Shown: piece after piece, positions 9,402-19,960 of the stretch
How the letters are laid out: the number at the start of each line of letters is the position of its first letter
Numbering within the stretch: the first letter of the stretch is position 1
DNA from: Prorocentrum cordatum
Lineage: Eukaryota; Sar; Dinophyceae; Prorocentrales; Prorocentraceae
NCBI GenBank assembly: GCA_963575745.1
Contig: CAUYUJ010015726.1
Coordinates: 316,542-380,541, forward strand
Reading direction: 5' to 3'
DNA: 64,000 bases
The notes under the pieces: generated by a model
Seen by the model: the letters and a program-made list of their open reading frames with translations, nothing else
The model's database searches: none
What the model was told of the DNA's origin: nothing
Program-made: the position numbers and the translations under genes

Positions 9402-10621
9402 GAATAAGAATGGTGACCTCTGGCTGAGAATTCGGCATCTCGTGCAGGATCGACCGCGTGGAGCTGACTCGGTCACGGTGCTCTGGACCCCGTCCCACGC
9501 CGATCCTCAGACCCTGCACGGCTTTCAGAAATTCCTAGCTCTCGGTAGCCAGCAAGCCGACGAGCTTGCGGGAGATGCGGCCCACAAGGCGGCCACCCAA
9601 GCCCTCCCGCCCGTGCCCAGGACTGATGAATATGATGCTATCGCTGCGGTCGTCCGCCAGCGCGCACGCCTAATTCTTCGCTCTTTTGGAAAGAATGCAG
9701 AGCCACGAGGACAGTGGCCAGAGAAGCAACCCACACAAGAGGCTGCTCCCCGTTCCCAGTTGCAGACCGCTCTCGCGGATTCTCAGCACAAATTCGTTCG
9801 GTGTGTAGATAAATGGCGATGCTCTTCCTGTCACATTATCGTCGACGCTTGCCAGATATTTCCAGCTGCCGCATCGGAGTGTGTACCGCCTAGCCCCCTT
9901 CCTGAGTTTGCTGCGTGTGGTGAGGTCCTCTTGACGAGGGGCCCCCGTGTGATCAGCGGCAAGGCGATACACCCCTCCCACTTGTTGGCCGCCATCCCCA
10001 AATGGCAAATGTTCTTCTGTGTCAAGTGCGGCCATACGGCCACGCACCAGGTCAAAAACCTACAGTGCCCCTGCCCGCTCAGCCACCAAGTTGGCGAGCG
10101 CAGGGCCCTGGGACCCACTGGTAAAGGCCTCGAGAACCTCAGCAGGATCCGACGTGGCCTCCACCCGTCCAGATCGGGTCCCAGCAAGTCTGTTTTAGCC
10201 GCAATGCATGAATCAGCAGCCGAAGCTGCGATAGCGTCTGCGGCGGCCCCCAGCGGTGCCCCCGTCCCCCGCGAGAGCCCCAGGGAGCGAAGCTCCAAGC
10301 CGTTCTCAGGACCGACCTCGGCTGAGCTCGATTGCGCCCCAGACGCGTCCTTGCCGTCAGCGACGGCAGCTCCCAGCAGTAATTCAGCCCGTGGAATTTC
10401 ATCCGAGGCCAGCGTCCTTCGAGAGGTCGCCTCGAGCCTCAGGCAAGAGCCTAATCTTCCTGGAGCCTCGGAGAGGGGCTCCAGCTCTGAGCAAATTGTG
10501 AGGCCAGGGGAGGGCCTGTCGCGAGGTGCCGTGGGATGTCGCCACCCACGCCACCCCGAGAAAATCTGGATGGCCCTCCCTGGCGTTTTGATCCCCCGAA
10601 CGGACTACGTCCGATTGCTCC

Positions 10622-10822
10622 ACTCCACTCCTCCTTCTCCTTCTCCTCCTCCTCATCCTGCTCCTCCTTTTCCTCCTCCTCATCCGCCTCCTGCTTCACC
10701 TCTTCCTCCTCCTCCTCCTCCTCCCTCCCCCTCCCCCCTCCCCCTCCTCCTCCTCCTCCTCCTCCTCCTCCTCCTCCTCCTCCTCATCCTGTTCCTCCTC
10801 CTTCTCCTTCTCCTCCTCCTCC
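10622..10822. repeat. (CTC)n microsatellite at the 3' side of element A
   Basis: About 200 bp of CTC/TCC with CAT and CCC interruptions starts right after the last credible codons of element A. Together with 2965-3341 it brackets the element. Confidence 0.9.
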
Positions 10823-10958
10823 TTACCGGCAGCAGCAGCCGCAGCAGCTGCAGCAGCAGCAGCACCATCATCATCATCATCATCGTTATCATCATCATCA
10901 TCATCATCAGCATCAGCATCAGCATCAGAATGATCATCATCTTCAGCAGCATCATCAT
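10823..10958. repeat. (CAG/CAT)n microsatellite at the 5' side of element B
   Basis: CAG and CAT/ATC trinucleotide repeats fill this stretch and run directly into the relict spliced leader at 10959. A much longer tract of the same mixture lies beyond the 3' end of element B (14810-15472). Confidence 0.9.
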
Positions 10959-10973
10959 CCATTTTGGCTCAAG
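10959..10973 (+). other. Relict spliced leader at the head of element B
   Basis: CCATTTTGGCTCAAG is an exact copy of the last 15 nt of DinoSL. It is placed between a CAT/CAG microsatellite and the 5' end of a second LINE. The truncated form is the usual relict left after a leader-bearing transcript is reintegrated and spliced again. Confidence 0.85.
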
Positions 10974-11041
10974 CGGCGGCATGGGCTGGGGCTCGCAGCT
11001 GCCATCTGTTTCACGATTCAGCCCCATCGTGCTAGCAGTCG

Positions 11042-11753
11042 ATGGGCTCGCGTAGCCGCTCGCGCGAGCCAGTGCCAGTGCCTGCAGCCATGGACGGACC
11101 CACGATCATGGTGCACTTCAGAGAGATGCTGCGCTCCGAGATCAAGAAGCCGATGGCGAAAGATTTCGCAGACGTGAAGACGTCCATCGACAGTGTGCGC
11201 AGGGACGTCGAGAGGCACTGGGCGCCTCAACAACATGGAGCAGGATATCAAGGACTTGCGAGGGACGTCCGGCAGCTCCCTCATCCACGGCGGCTGCCTC
11301 GGTCGGGCATCCATTGCGCTTCTCGGGGGTCGAGAGCACGGCGGCGCAGCCGACCGTGTCGGGGCCAAAGAGAGCGTGCGACAAGATCTGCGTGACTATT
11401 GGTGGCTGGGATCGGGACACGCCACGCGACACCATCTTGAACGAAGCTCGTGCGCTCACCGACGCCATTCCCGACAAAGCAGAGGATGGGGTGTTCGCCC
11501 CGCTCAAGCATGCCAGTTTCCTGAAGGTCCGCTGTACGAGTTCGGGGCGACTTCGGGCCTGGGTACGTTCGCAGCGCAGGTTCGGCGAGATGGTGAGGAC
11601 CACGGGCCTCATGAGCTTTAAGGAGCACGTCGCGGCCGACCTCAGCGCCCACACGGGCGTGCACCTCAGCCTGGTCGAATTCCAGGCCAAGGTCAACGCG
11701 GGCCAACGACTGGAAGGGAGCGGACTCTGGAGGAGTCCGAGGAGCAGATGTGA
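11042..11753 (+). pseudogene. Element B ORF1 remnant
   Basis: Starting at ATG 11042, the protein opens with an Arg/Ser-rich segment and then MDGPTIMVHFREMLRSEI and a likely coiled coil (DFADVKTSIDSVRRDVERH). Frame changes near 11220 and 11270 are needed to continue into KICVTIGGWDRDTPRDTIL and SFLKVRC...RLRAWVRSQRRFGEM, a stretch that looks like the RNA-recognition-like fold of other LINE ORF1 proteins. The end is probably the ATGTGA at 11748-11753, directly before the endonuclease. Function is inferred from position. Confidence 0.6.
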
Positions 11754-14653
11754 TTCAAGCTCATCAGCTGGAACGCCCAGGGCATTGCGAAGCCCAGCGC
11801 GGAGTACTTTGCAGCGACGCTGCGCGAGCAGCACGACTACGACGTGGCCATACTCCAGGAGGTCGGCTACTGGGGCAAGACCACGAGGCTAGAGGCCGGC
11901 GAGGGCGACCTCTACCTGGCCACACCGCGAGTCGATGGGGCAAGAGCAGATGGGGCTGCTGGTGCGCTCTCGGGCTCGACTTTGTCTACGAGGAGATTTG
12001 CTGCCGCGGGGGCGCTCGGCGGCACGCCTATTTCGCATCCGCAGGAAGGACTATTGGATAGTATGCAGTCACTTTTTTCCAAGACACTCCCTCACTCAGC
12101 ACGAGGACTCGATGGAGGAGCTCTCCGACCTGATCATGATGGCACCGCCTGGGGCCCCTGGGGCGTGCCCGATCGCGGGCGCGGACGCGCAGACGGCCTT
12201 GCCCGCGCCGCGGGCGGACGAGGAGAGCTGGATTGAGGTCTTCCCAGTCGGCCAGCGCGCACGTCGCGCCGAGATTCTGACGAGACTTATCATGCAGCAC
12301 GACATGGCGGCGACGAACACGTTCACCGCGGCGGCCAGCAGAACCACCTGCCACTACGATTTCATGCGCCCGCCAGCCTTGATCGACTATGTCCTGACAC
12401 CCGCGCGCGACATCTGGAAGGTCAGCACCACGTTCGAGGAGATCACCGACAGTGCGCAAACCGACCACTCGGCCATCAAGCTGGAGTTCACCCTCGGCAC
12501 CAGGAGGCGCTACATCTGGAATGGAGGTCGTGCGCCTATGAAGGGCTGGGCCTGCCTCGACAACCGCTTCCGGCGCTGGAGCCACAGCGCACGCTGCCGA
12601 CCGCAACCAAGCGCCGATCGCTTCCATGACGGACGCGGCGCACCTGGCTGCCGCTGCCTGTGGCAGGGGCCCGCCTGCGAGGAAGGTCCCCAAGCTCCCC
12701 GAGGGCCACGAGCTCATGCAAACGCTGCGGGTGTTAGAGGCACGCCAGCGGGTCACCCGCGACGGCGCGCGGCGCGCGATCTACAGCAAGGATACCATCC
12801 GGATTCGCAGGAAGATCTGGATTGCGAACAGGGCCCTGCAGCATTTCCTACACGAGGCGGGCAATCCCCGAGCACGAGCGCCTCGCCGAGCTCAGCCTGG
12901 CCCGATCCACAACCAGCTGATGAACATGGAGGGGGGATCGAGGACGACCCGCTGAGGACCAAGGAGCTCCTGGAACGCGAGTACGGCAACACCTGCAGGG
13001 CCAGCGACGGGGAGGGGCCTGTCGGGGCCTCTGCGTACCTCACCCACTTCACGACGGAGGATGTCCTCGATATCCCGCCCTTCCCGCCCGAGATGCCCCG
13101 CGAGGCTCTGCGCGACATGAAGACCATGAGGGCTCCTGGTGTGGACGGGGTGGTCGCCGGGGCCCTGCAGGTCCTCGCCTCGGGCTTCCTCGCCTCGCTC
13201 GCGGCCGTCTTCGGGAACCGCTTCCGCGGGGTGCCCGGGCAGGCCAGGGGCCAAGCCTGGTCCAAGCACATCATCCATCCAGCTCATGAATAAGAAGGGA
13301 GACAAGCGCACGCTCAAGGGGTACAGACCGATCACGCTCCTGACCGCCGTCGAGAAGCTATACTCGGTTGGCCCGATCAAAACATGCGCCAACAAGCTGA
13401 CCCTGCGGAGCCCACAGTACGCCTATCGGAAGCACCACCAAGCGGTGGACGTGATCTTCCGCATGCGCATGCTGACGGAGAAGGCCCGCGAGTGGAACCG
13501 CCCCATCTTCATCATGGGCGGCGATGTAGAGGCCGCCTTCGACCGCGTCTCGCACCGCTCGGTCGAGGGGGGCACTGAGAAGAAGGGCTGCGCCAAGGCC
13601 CGTGATCCTAGCCATCATGAGGGAGTTGAACGCCTCGGCTGCGATCAAGACGGGCTCCATCCAGACGAAACCAGCACCTCGGACTCGCGGCGTTCGACAG
13701 GGGGGGCCCAGCCAGCACGATCCTCTTCAATCTAGTGCTGGGGGATGCCTGGGAGGAGTTCCCGGGCGAACGCTGGATGCGCGGCCGGGGCTACGAGTTC
13801 CCAGGCGAGGCGACGCTGTGCGAGGCGGGACGTCTCTACGCCGACAACTTCTGGCCGTTTGCGGGCACGGCCGAATCGCCGCGCCAGATGACGATGGCCT
13901 GGCGGCGCACCCTGCGAGCACGCGGCTGGTGCGCACCTCCCTCGGGTCTGATCTGGGGCACGACGGCGCTGGACCACGAGTTCGGCGACTACCAGATGAG
14001 GGTCGAGGATGGCGTCCTGACGCGCGCGCCTCGCGCCGAGGGTTTTCCACGCCTCGGCCCCGCTCCACCTTCGATGGAAGGTCTTGGAAAGACACGCAGC
14101 ACAGGGTAGCCCGCGCCTGGAGAGCCTCTTGCGCTCCCAAGATGTCTCTACCTGGACGCGCCCGCCGCTGGCAGCAGGCCGCGAAGCTGCTCGAGCGAGC
14201 CATCAAACCTGTCTTGCTTTATGGGTCGGGATCGCGGCGCCCCGCGGTCAAGGATCTGAATCTAATTCGGGCCACGCACCACAAAATATTCTCTCAGCTG
14301 ATTTGCACGCAGAGATGGAAGGAGGAGACGCCAAAGGATCTCTGTCGTCGCCGATAGCGCCGCGTCTCTGCCGCTCTCCAGTCGCACACGACATGGGACA
14401 TAGATGTGAATCTTCGCAGGCTTACCTGGGCTGGACACCAGCCCGCCAGGCTGCCCTGCCAGACGCCACGCCTGCCCAGCTTGCGCCCGTCCATCTGCTA
14501 CAGTGGCGCAGCATGGCCTGGCTCCAGAGAATGAAACGCGAGCACGGATCCCAGACGCATGGCCGGAGATTCAAAGGCCTGTATGGGAAGTGGAACTCGC
14601 CCGACTGCCCGGTTCCGGTTGGCTCGCGGATGCTGGACAGCGCAGCAAGGTAG
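11754..14653 (+). pseudogene. Element B ORF2: endonuclease and reverse transcriptase, multiply frameshifted
   Basis: The APE-type endonuclease is clear: FKLISWNAQGIAKP, VAILQEVGYW (catalytic Glu), SHFFPRHS, GADAQTALP, LIDYVLTP and TDHSAIKLEF. The reverse transcriptase follows with MRAPGVDGV, YRPITLLTAVEKLYS, QYAYRKHHQAVD, motif A GGDVEAAFD (about 13517-13543), motif B RGVRQGG (13685-13705) and motif C YADN at 13837-13848, where YADD is expected. The end has IKPVLLYGSGSRRP, typical of the region after the RT. Frame shifts are needed near 11950, 12600-12950, 13280, 13600, 13730 and after 14040, so no functional protein can be made. The last stop is TAG at 14651-14653. Confidence 0.75.
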
Positions 14654-14809
14654 AACGGCTCGCTCGCGCGCGCCCGATCGCACGCCAGCTGCACTGACCC
14701 CAATCTCCTCGTGCCTCACGCGAGGCGCTTTTGCATGACGTTTCCTTCAGCGGCTTGACATGCCGCCTCAGGCGCAGGGGAGACCTTGAGGGTACGGTGC
14801 AAAGTGCAC

Positions 14810-15472
14810 AGCGCATCATCATCATCACCATCATCATCATAATCTCAGCAGCAGTACCATCAGCAGCAGCAGCATCAGCATCAGTATCACCACCAGCATC
14901 AGCAGCATCATCATACTCATCATCAGATTTATCATCATCATCGTCATCAGCATCAGCATCATCCGCATCATCATCATCACCATCACCAGCTGCATCGTGA
15001 GAACCACCGTCATCAGCAGCATCAGCATCAGCATCGTCATCATCGTCATCATCATACTCGTCACCAGCATAATCGGCATCATCACCATCAGCAGCATCAT
15101 CACCACCACCACCAGCATCACCCCCATCAGCATCAGCATCGTCACCGCCATCATCATCACAATCAGCATCAACATCATCACCATCAGCATCAGCACTGTC
15201 ATCCTTATCATCGTAGTCCTCGCCATCGCCATCATCATACTTGGCAACAGCAGCATCACCATCACCATCACCATCGTCATCATCAGCATTTTCAGCACCA
15301 GCAGCAACGTCATCAGCATCATCAGCATCATCATCATCATCACCAGCATCATCAGCATAATCGTCATCACCATAAGCTTCATCATCATCATTATCGTAAT
15401 CCTTCTCCCCCTCCTCATCATCATCAGAAGCATCCTCATCATCACCCGCCATCATCCTCATCACCACCAACA
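14810..15472. repeat. (CAT/CAG)n trinucleotide array
   Basis: About 660 bp of interspersed ATC and CAG/CAC triplets. Every frame gives low-complexity peptides (Met/Leu/Val, Asp/Ala or Ser/Ile). It is the 3' neighbour of element B and matches the tract on its 5' side. Confidence 0.95.
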
Positions 15473-15624
15473 TAGACGAACGATCCTGACGAAGCAACCG
15501 AACAGCGATGTGTATAAGCATATCTGGAAGCATCCCGTGTAAGATTCAGGTGAGAATCCAGTTGTAGAATTCGGCTATTCTCGCAGTCGCAGTCGCATTC
15601 GCAATGACAGTCACAGTGGCAACG

Positions 15625-15850
15625 GGCTTAGGATCCAATGGAACCCTAAGGATTCCTAGGGATTCCTAAGGCATCCTTCGGCATCCTTAGGAACCCATAG
15701 AAATCCTTCAGAAACCTTGCGAATCCTTCGGAATCCTGGTTCCTAGGAATTCCTAAGGAGTCCGAGGGAAACCTAAGGATTCCTAAGGATTCCTGAAGAT
15801 GCTTAACAATGCCTACGGACTCCTAAGGATTCCGATGGATTCCTACGGAT
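15625..15850. repeat. CCTAAGGATTC-type short palindromic repeats
   Basis: Irregular repeats of CCTAAGGATT, TCCTTAGGAA and related forms at roughly 10-20 bp spacing. The core CCTAAGG is self-complementary, so the tract reads alike on both strands. No gene. Confidence 0.8.
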
Positions 15851-16590
15851 GCCTCAGCCTGCCTCAGTTTCAGCCTCAGCTTCAGCCTGCCTCCGCTTGC
15901 CTCAGCCTCAGCCTCAGCACGCTTCGGCCTCAACCTCAGCCTGCCTCAGCCTCAGCCTCAGCCTGCCTCGGCTTCAGCCTGCGTCACCCTCAGCCTCAGC
16001 CTGCGTCAGCCTCAGCCTGCCTCAGCATCAGCATCAGCATCAGCCTCAGCCTGCCTCGGTTTGCCTTAGCCTCAGCCTCAGCCTGCCTCGGCCTCAGCCT
16101 GCCTCGGCCTGCCTCAGCCTCAGCTTCAGCCTGCCTCAGCCTCAGCCTACATCAGCCTCAGCCTCAGCCTGCCTCAGCCGCAGCTTGCCTCAGCCACGGC
16201 CCTTACCTCTGCTTCTGCCTCAGCCTGCCTTAGCCGCAGCCTCAGCCTCAGCCTGCCTCGGTTTGCCTCAGCCTCAGCCTCAGCCTGCCTCGGCCTCAGC
16301 CCCAGCCTCAGCCTGCTTCAGCCTCAGCGTCAGCCTCTCAGCCTCAGCCTGCCTCAGCCTCGGCCTCAGCCTCAGCCTGCCTCAGCCTCAGTCTCAGCCT
16401 GCCTCAGCCTCAGCCTACATCAGCCTCAGCCTCAGCCCGCCTCGGCCTTAGCCTGCGTCAGCCTCAGCCTCAGCCTGCCTCAGCCTCAGCCTGCCTCAGC
16501 CTCAGCCTCAGCCTGCCTCGGCGTGCTTCAGCCTCAGCCTCAGCCTCAGCTTGCCTCGGCCTTAGCCTGCCTCGGCCTCAGCCTGCCTCA
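15845..16590. repeat. GCCTCA hexamer minisatellite
   Basis: About 745 bp built from CCTCAG units with regular CCTGCCTCAG variants, giving higher-order units of roughly 20 bp. Ser/Ala/Leu-rich open frames across it are artefacts. Confidence 0.95.
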
Positions 16591-17005
16591 GTTCGGGCAT
16601 TCAAAATATGTCACAGTACTTGTGTTTTTGGGAGCACGAAGATCACGAAGTGGCCCACAGTTGGTTCCGGGCAATCAAAATATGTCACAGGAATAGTTTT
16701 TTGGGAAGACGAAGAACACGAAGTGGCCTACAGTTGGTTCCGGGCATTCAAAATGTGTCCTGGGAGTGGTGTTCTGGGAAGACGAAGAACACGAAGTGGC
16801 CTAGAGTTGGCTCCGGGCATTCAAAATGTGGCCTGGGAATGGTGTTCCAGGAAGACGAAGAACACGAAGTGGCCTACAGTTGGCTCCGGGCATTCAAAAT
16901 GTGGCCTGGGAATAGTGTTTTGGGGAGACGAAGAGCACGAAGTGGCCTACAGCTGGCTCCGGGCATTCAAAATGTGGCCTGGGAATGGTGTTCTCGGAAC
17001 AGAAT
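16590..17005 (+). repeat. 73-bp tandem repeat, about 5.6 copies
   Basis: The landmark (T/C)TGG(T/C)TCCGGGCA occurs at 16661, 16734, 16807, 16880 and 16953, exactly 73 bp apart. A partial copy begins near 16590. Each unit carries GAAGACGAAGAACACGAAG then GTGGCC. Because 73 is not a multiple of 3, the frame rotates each unit, yet at least two forward frames stay open across most of the array. Confidence 0.93.
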
Positions 17006-17366
17006 CTGTAGGAATCTATACAAAACTATAAGAATCTATAAGAGTCCTGGAGAGTCCCCGGGTTCCCCGGCTTTTCCCAGCACCCGCCCAGACCCCCCTG
17101 GGGAGTCAAGATGTTCTCTTTTGAGCCCACTAGAAACAGTGTTCGCTGTTAGGTAACCAAAGGCGCAGTGGGGGGACACAAAAACCCCCGGCACACCGAA
17201 AACGCCTTCGCTTTGGCAGGACCGACGACTGGGAACCCGACGACAAAGACACCGAGCGGGGCAGCGTGCCGCCAGCCACGGGCCACCGGGACAGCGCCCA
17301 GAACTCGCGGCGGGGTTCCTTGGCCTCGGAGCGGAGCAAGGGCAGCCGCGAGGAGCTCGCCGCCTG
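17006..17366. other. Unique-looking sequence without a recognised gene
   Basis: A short AT-richer start (CTATAAGAATCTATAAGAG near 17027) is followed by GC-rich sequence. Open frames exist on both strands but merge into the CTC array and carry no motif. Confidence 0.4.
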
Positions 17367-17996
17367 CCTCCTCCTCCTCCTCCTCCTCCTCCTCCTCCTC
17401 CTCCTCCTCCTCCTCCATATCCTCCCCCTCCTCTTTCTTCTCCTCCTCAGCCTCCTCTCCTCCTCGTCCTTCGCTCACTCTCCTCCTCCTCCTCCTCCTC
17501 CTCCTCCTCCTCCTCCTCCTCCTCCTCCTCCTCCTCCTCCTCCTCCTCCTCCTCCCTCTCCTCCTCCTCCTCCTCCCCCCTCCCTCCTCCTCCTCCTCCT
17601 CCTCCTCCTCCTCCTCCTCCTCCTCCATCCTCCTCCTCCTCCTCCTCCATCTCCTCCCCCTCCTCCTCCTCCTCCTCCTCCTCCCCCTCCTCCTCCTCAT
17701 CCTCCTCCTCCTCCTCTTCCTCCTCCTCCTCCTCCTCCTCCTCCTCCTCCTCCTCCTCGTCCATCCCCTCCCCTCTCCTCCTCCTCCTCCTCCTCCTCCT
17801 CCTCCTCCTCCTCTCCTCCTCCCTCCTCCTCCTCCTCCTGCTCCATCTCCTCTTTCGCGTCCTCCTCCTCCTCCTCCTCCTCCTCCTCCTCCTCCTCGTC
17901 ATTCTCTCACTCTCACAGTCCTCCTCCTCCTCCTCCTCCTCCTCCTCCTCCTCCTCCTCCTCCTCCTCCTCATTATCATCATCAGCATCATCATCG

Positions 17997-18041
<45 letters not shown>

Positions 18042-18205
18042 CATCATCCTCTTTCCCCTTCTCCTTCTCCTTCTCCTCCTCCTCCTCCTCCTTCTCATCC
18101 TCCTCCTCCTTCTCCTACTCCATCTCCTTCCCCTCCTCTGTCTCCTCCTCCTGCTCCTCCTCCTCCTCCTTCTCCCCATCCTCCCTCTCCACCACTTGGG
18201 TAGGC
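17366..18205. repeat. (CTC)n array with an internal (CAT)n block
   Basis: About 600 bp of nearly pure CTC/TCC (17366-17970), then (CAT)n at 17972-18042, then imperfect CTC/TTC to 18190. It is the longest pyrimidine-strand array in the window. Confidence 0.95.
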
Positions 18206-18214
18206 TCCCACTCA

Positions 18215-18685
18215 TCCTCCTCATTATTATCAGCATTGTCATCAGCACCATCATTATCGTCAGCATCATCAGCAGCATCAGCAGCAGCGTCATCGTCCTC
18301 GTCCTCGTAATCGTCATCATCATCGTCAGCATCGTCAGCATCAGCATCAGCAGTACCATCAGCATCATCATCAGCAGCATCATCAGCATGAACATCATGA
18401 TCGGTGCCATCTTCATCAACAACAGCAGCATCAGTATCATCATCAGCATCACCACCATCATCATCACAGCATCGTCATCAGCAGCATCATCAGCAGCATC
18501 AGTATCACCATCAGCATCATCATTGTCATTATCAGCATCATCAGCATCAGCATCGTCATCGTCATCGTCATCGCCATCATCACCATCGGCATCAGTAATA
18601 CCATCATCATCATAATCATCGTCATCATCACCATTATCATCAGCATCATCGTCGTCATTATCATCAGCAGCATCATCAGCGCTTC
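18215..18685. repeat. (CAT/CAG)n trinucleotide array
   Basis: About 470 bp of ATC, CAG and CGT triplets of the same style as 14810-15472. No gene. Confidence 0.95.
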
Positions 18686-18799
18686 TTCTCCAATCGCCCA
18701 CCCCCCACCCCCAGCTCCCTCCTCTGCTGCTTCGAACTTCGAGCTTCGAGCTGCGAGAGTAAAGCAACGAGCTGTGGCCCTCCTCCCACCCAGAAGCAC

Positions 18800-18985
18800 T
18801 GCTGCTGCTCCTCCTCCTCCTCCTGCTCCGATCGTCCCCCCGCCCCCCCCCTACACAATTGTCCCTCTCCCTCCCCTTCCTGGCCTTTCCCTCCCCATCT
18901 TTATCGGCAGTCAACCTCCTCCTCCTCCTCCTCCTCCTCCTCCTCCTCCTCCTCCTCCTCCTCCTCCTCCTCCTCCTCATTTGGT
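18800..18985. repeat. CTC microsatellites
   Basis: A short CTG/CTC run near 18798-18830 and a pure CTC tract at about 18915-18978 are separated by a C-rich spacer. Confidence 0.9.
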
Positions 18986-19960
18986 ACTCTCGTTTCGGGT
19001 TGCTTTGTAGCAGCTGCGCCTCGCCGAGAGGCGGAGAGCACTCTGGGGGTGCCCTAGTCGTCCCGATTGGCCGCCGCAAAGCCGCGTTCTGAGCCGAAAG
19101 TCAGACATCAATCGTCTTGACAAGAATCAAGACGGAAAGTTTCGGCCTCGGGGGTCCTTGCCGGACCTTGGGGCCGCCAAAGAACGATTCGGCATGAAAC
19201 GTAGGCTTTGGGAAAAAGGATCGGGACTTCCGAGAACCGAGCATTTTACAAAATAGGACATCGGAGGTTTGGGTTTCCTCATCACCCTCTCTATCCTCTC
19301 ATCCCTCATCTCTCCTATATCTCTCCTCTTCCCTATCCTGTTCTCCCTCCTCCCCATCTTCCCGCCTTGCTCCTTCCGCCTCCTCCTCCGCCTTCTCCAC
19401 CTCTCGTCCTTGTTCAGTATAGATGGAAGGCGGGCGGCAGTCAGAACGCGGGCATCTTCCCCGCGCCTCTTGCACATGTAGGGCGGATGTTCTTCAAGAA
19501 GTGGCTGTCCCCATGGCGCCGCTCACATTCGACCGAACGACACCATGGGCAACAGGCATGGGGGGGCGGGCCATTGAAAGATTACAGTTCTCGCGTTAGC
19601 GCCGCGTAGATTCGCATCCATGCGTCTGAAATCTTGCTCAGACTTGGCGTTCTCGCTAGGAATAGTCCTGATTGCTGGACGCTCCTGTCCACCAGAAGTG
19701 ATTTCAAATGGATATGGCTTAAAATAATCGGAGTGCATTCATTGTTGGTACTGGTGCGTGGGATGTCTGGGCGGAAGGAAACAAGCGACCACGCGACGGA
19801 AGCAACCAGGCGAGCAAGCAAAGCATGTAGCAAGCACGCAAAGCAGCAAGGAAATTGGTGGTCGGCAGCGATGGCGGACGCCTACGCGTTCGGAAAGCTG
19901 GCGGGCCGCGCTGGAACTAGGGAACAGTGCAATTATAGGGGAACGAGGGGGGCGGCCGCG
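18986..19960. other. No gene recognised
   Basis: Mixed-composition sequence with CT-rich patches (19270-19400). Open frames are short and carry no domain. Short AGCAAGCA-type repeats occur near 19800-19850. Confidence 0.4.

Larger units (their letters stand above)
3342..10622 (+). mobile_element. LINE-type non-LTR retrotransposon, element A
   Basis: The element runs from the spliced-leader block to the CTC tract after 10622. After a short 5' UTR with a small hairpin (3405-3419, GCGGGCT/AGCCCGC) come ORF1 (3545-4771) and ORF2 (4863-9401, continued in another frame to about 10620). The domain order is zinc-ribbon ORF1, then endonuclease-like, reverse transcriptase, Cys/His motif and RNase H. 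There are no long terminal repeats and no poly(A) tail; the 3' end passes directly into (CTC)n. Both ORFs are long and almost intact, with one frameshift in the RNase H region, so this copy is fairly young. It is autonomous in type but probably inactive. Confidence 0.85.
9352..11055 (+). pseudogene. LINE element A ORF2 continuation: end of RNase H and C-terminal Cys domain
   Basis: After a one-base shift near the AAAAGG at 9392-9397, the protein continues with KNGDLWLRI, VTVLWTPSHADP and SQQADELAGDAAH. These supply the last part of RNase H, including the final acidic residue. Downstream are two Cys pairs (WRCSSC and FFCVKCGHTATHQ...CPC) that could bind zinc, then a Ser/Ala/Pro-rich tail. Genuine sequence ends near 10620; the remaining open frame to 11055 reads through CTC and CAT/CAG repeats. 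No start codon is needed, because this is the broken 3' part of ORF2, separated from it by a single indel. Confidence 0.75.
10959..14700 (+). mobile_element. LINE-type non-LTR retrotransposon, element B (decayed)
   Basis: This second non-LTR element is of a different lineage from element A. It has an ORF1 without the zinc ribbon, then an APE-type endonuclease and a reverse transcriptase, and I see no RNase H. The coding region is broken by several indels and moves among all three forward frames. It starts at the relict leader and ends near 14700, shortly before a CAT/CAG microsatellite. It is certainly non-autonomous now. Confidence 0.8.

Noticed and set aside
15845-16590. Possible repeat protein from the GCCTCA array
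   Set aside because: Frames are open because the hexamer has no stop; the unit varies in length and no start or conserved domain exists.
17168-18615. Long Ser/Leu/Pro frames over 1 kb
   Set aside because: They are translations of CTC and CAT arrays; no unique part carries a motif.
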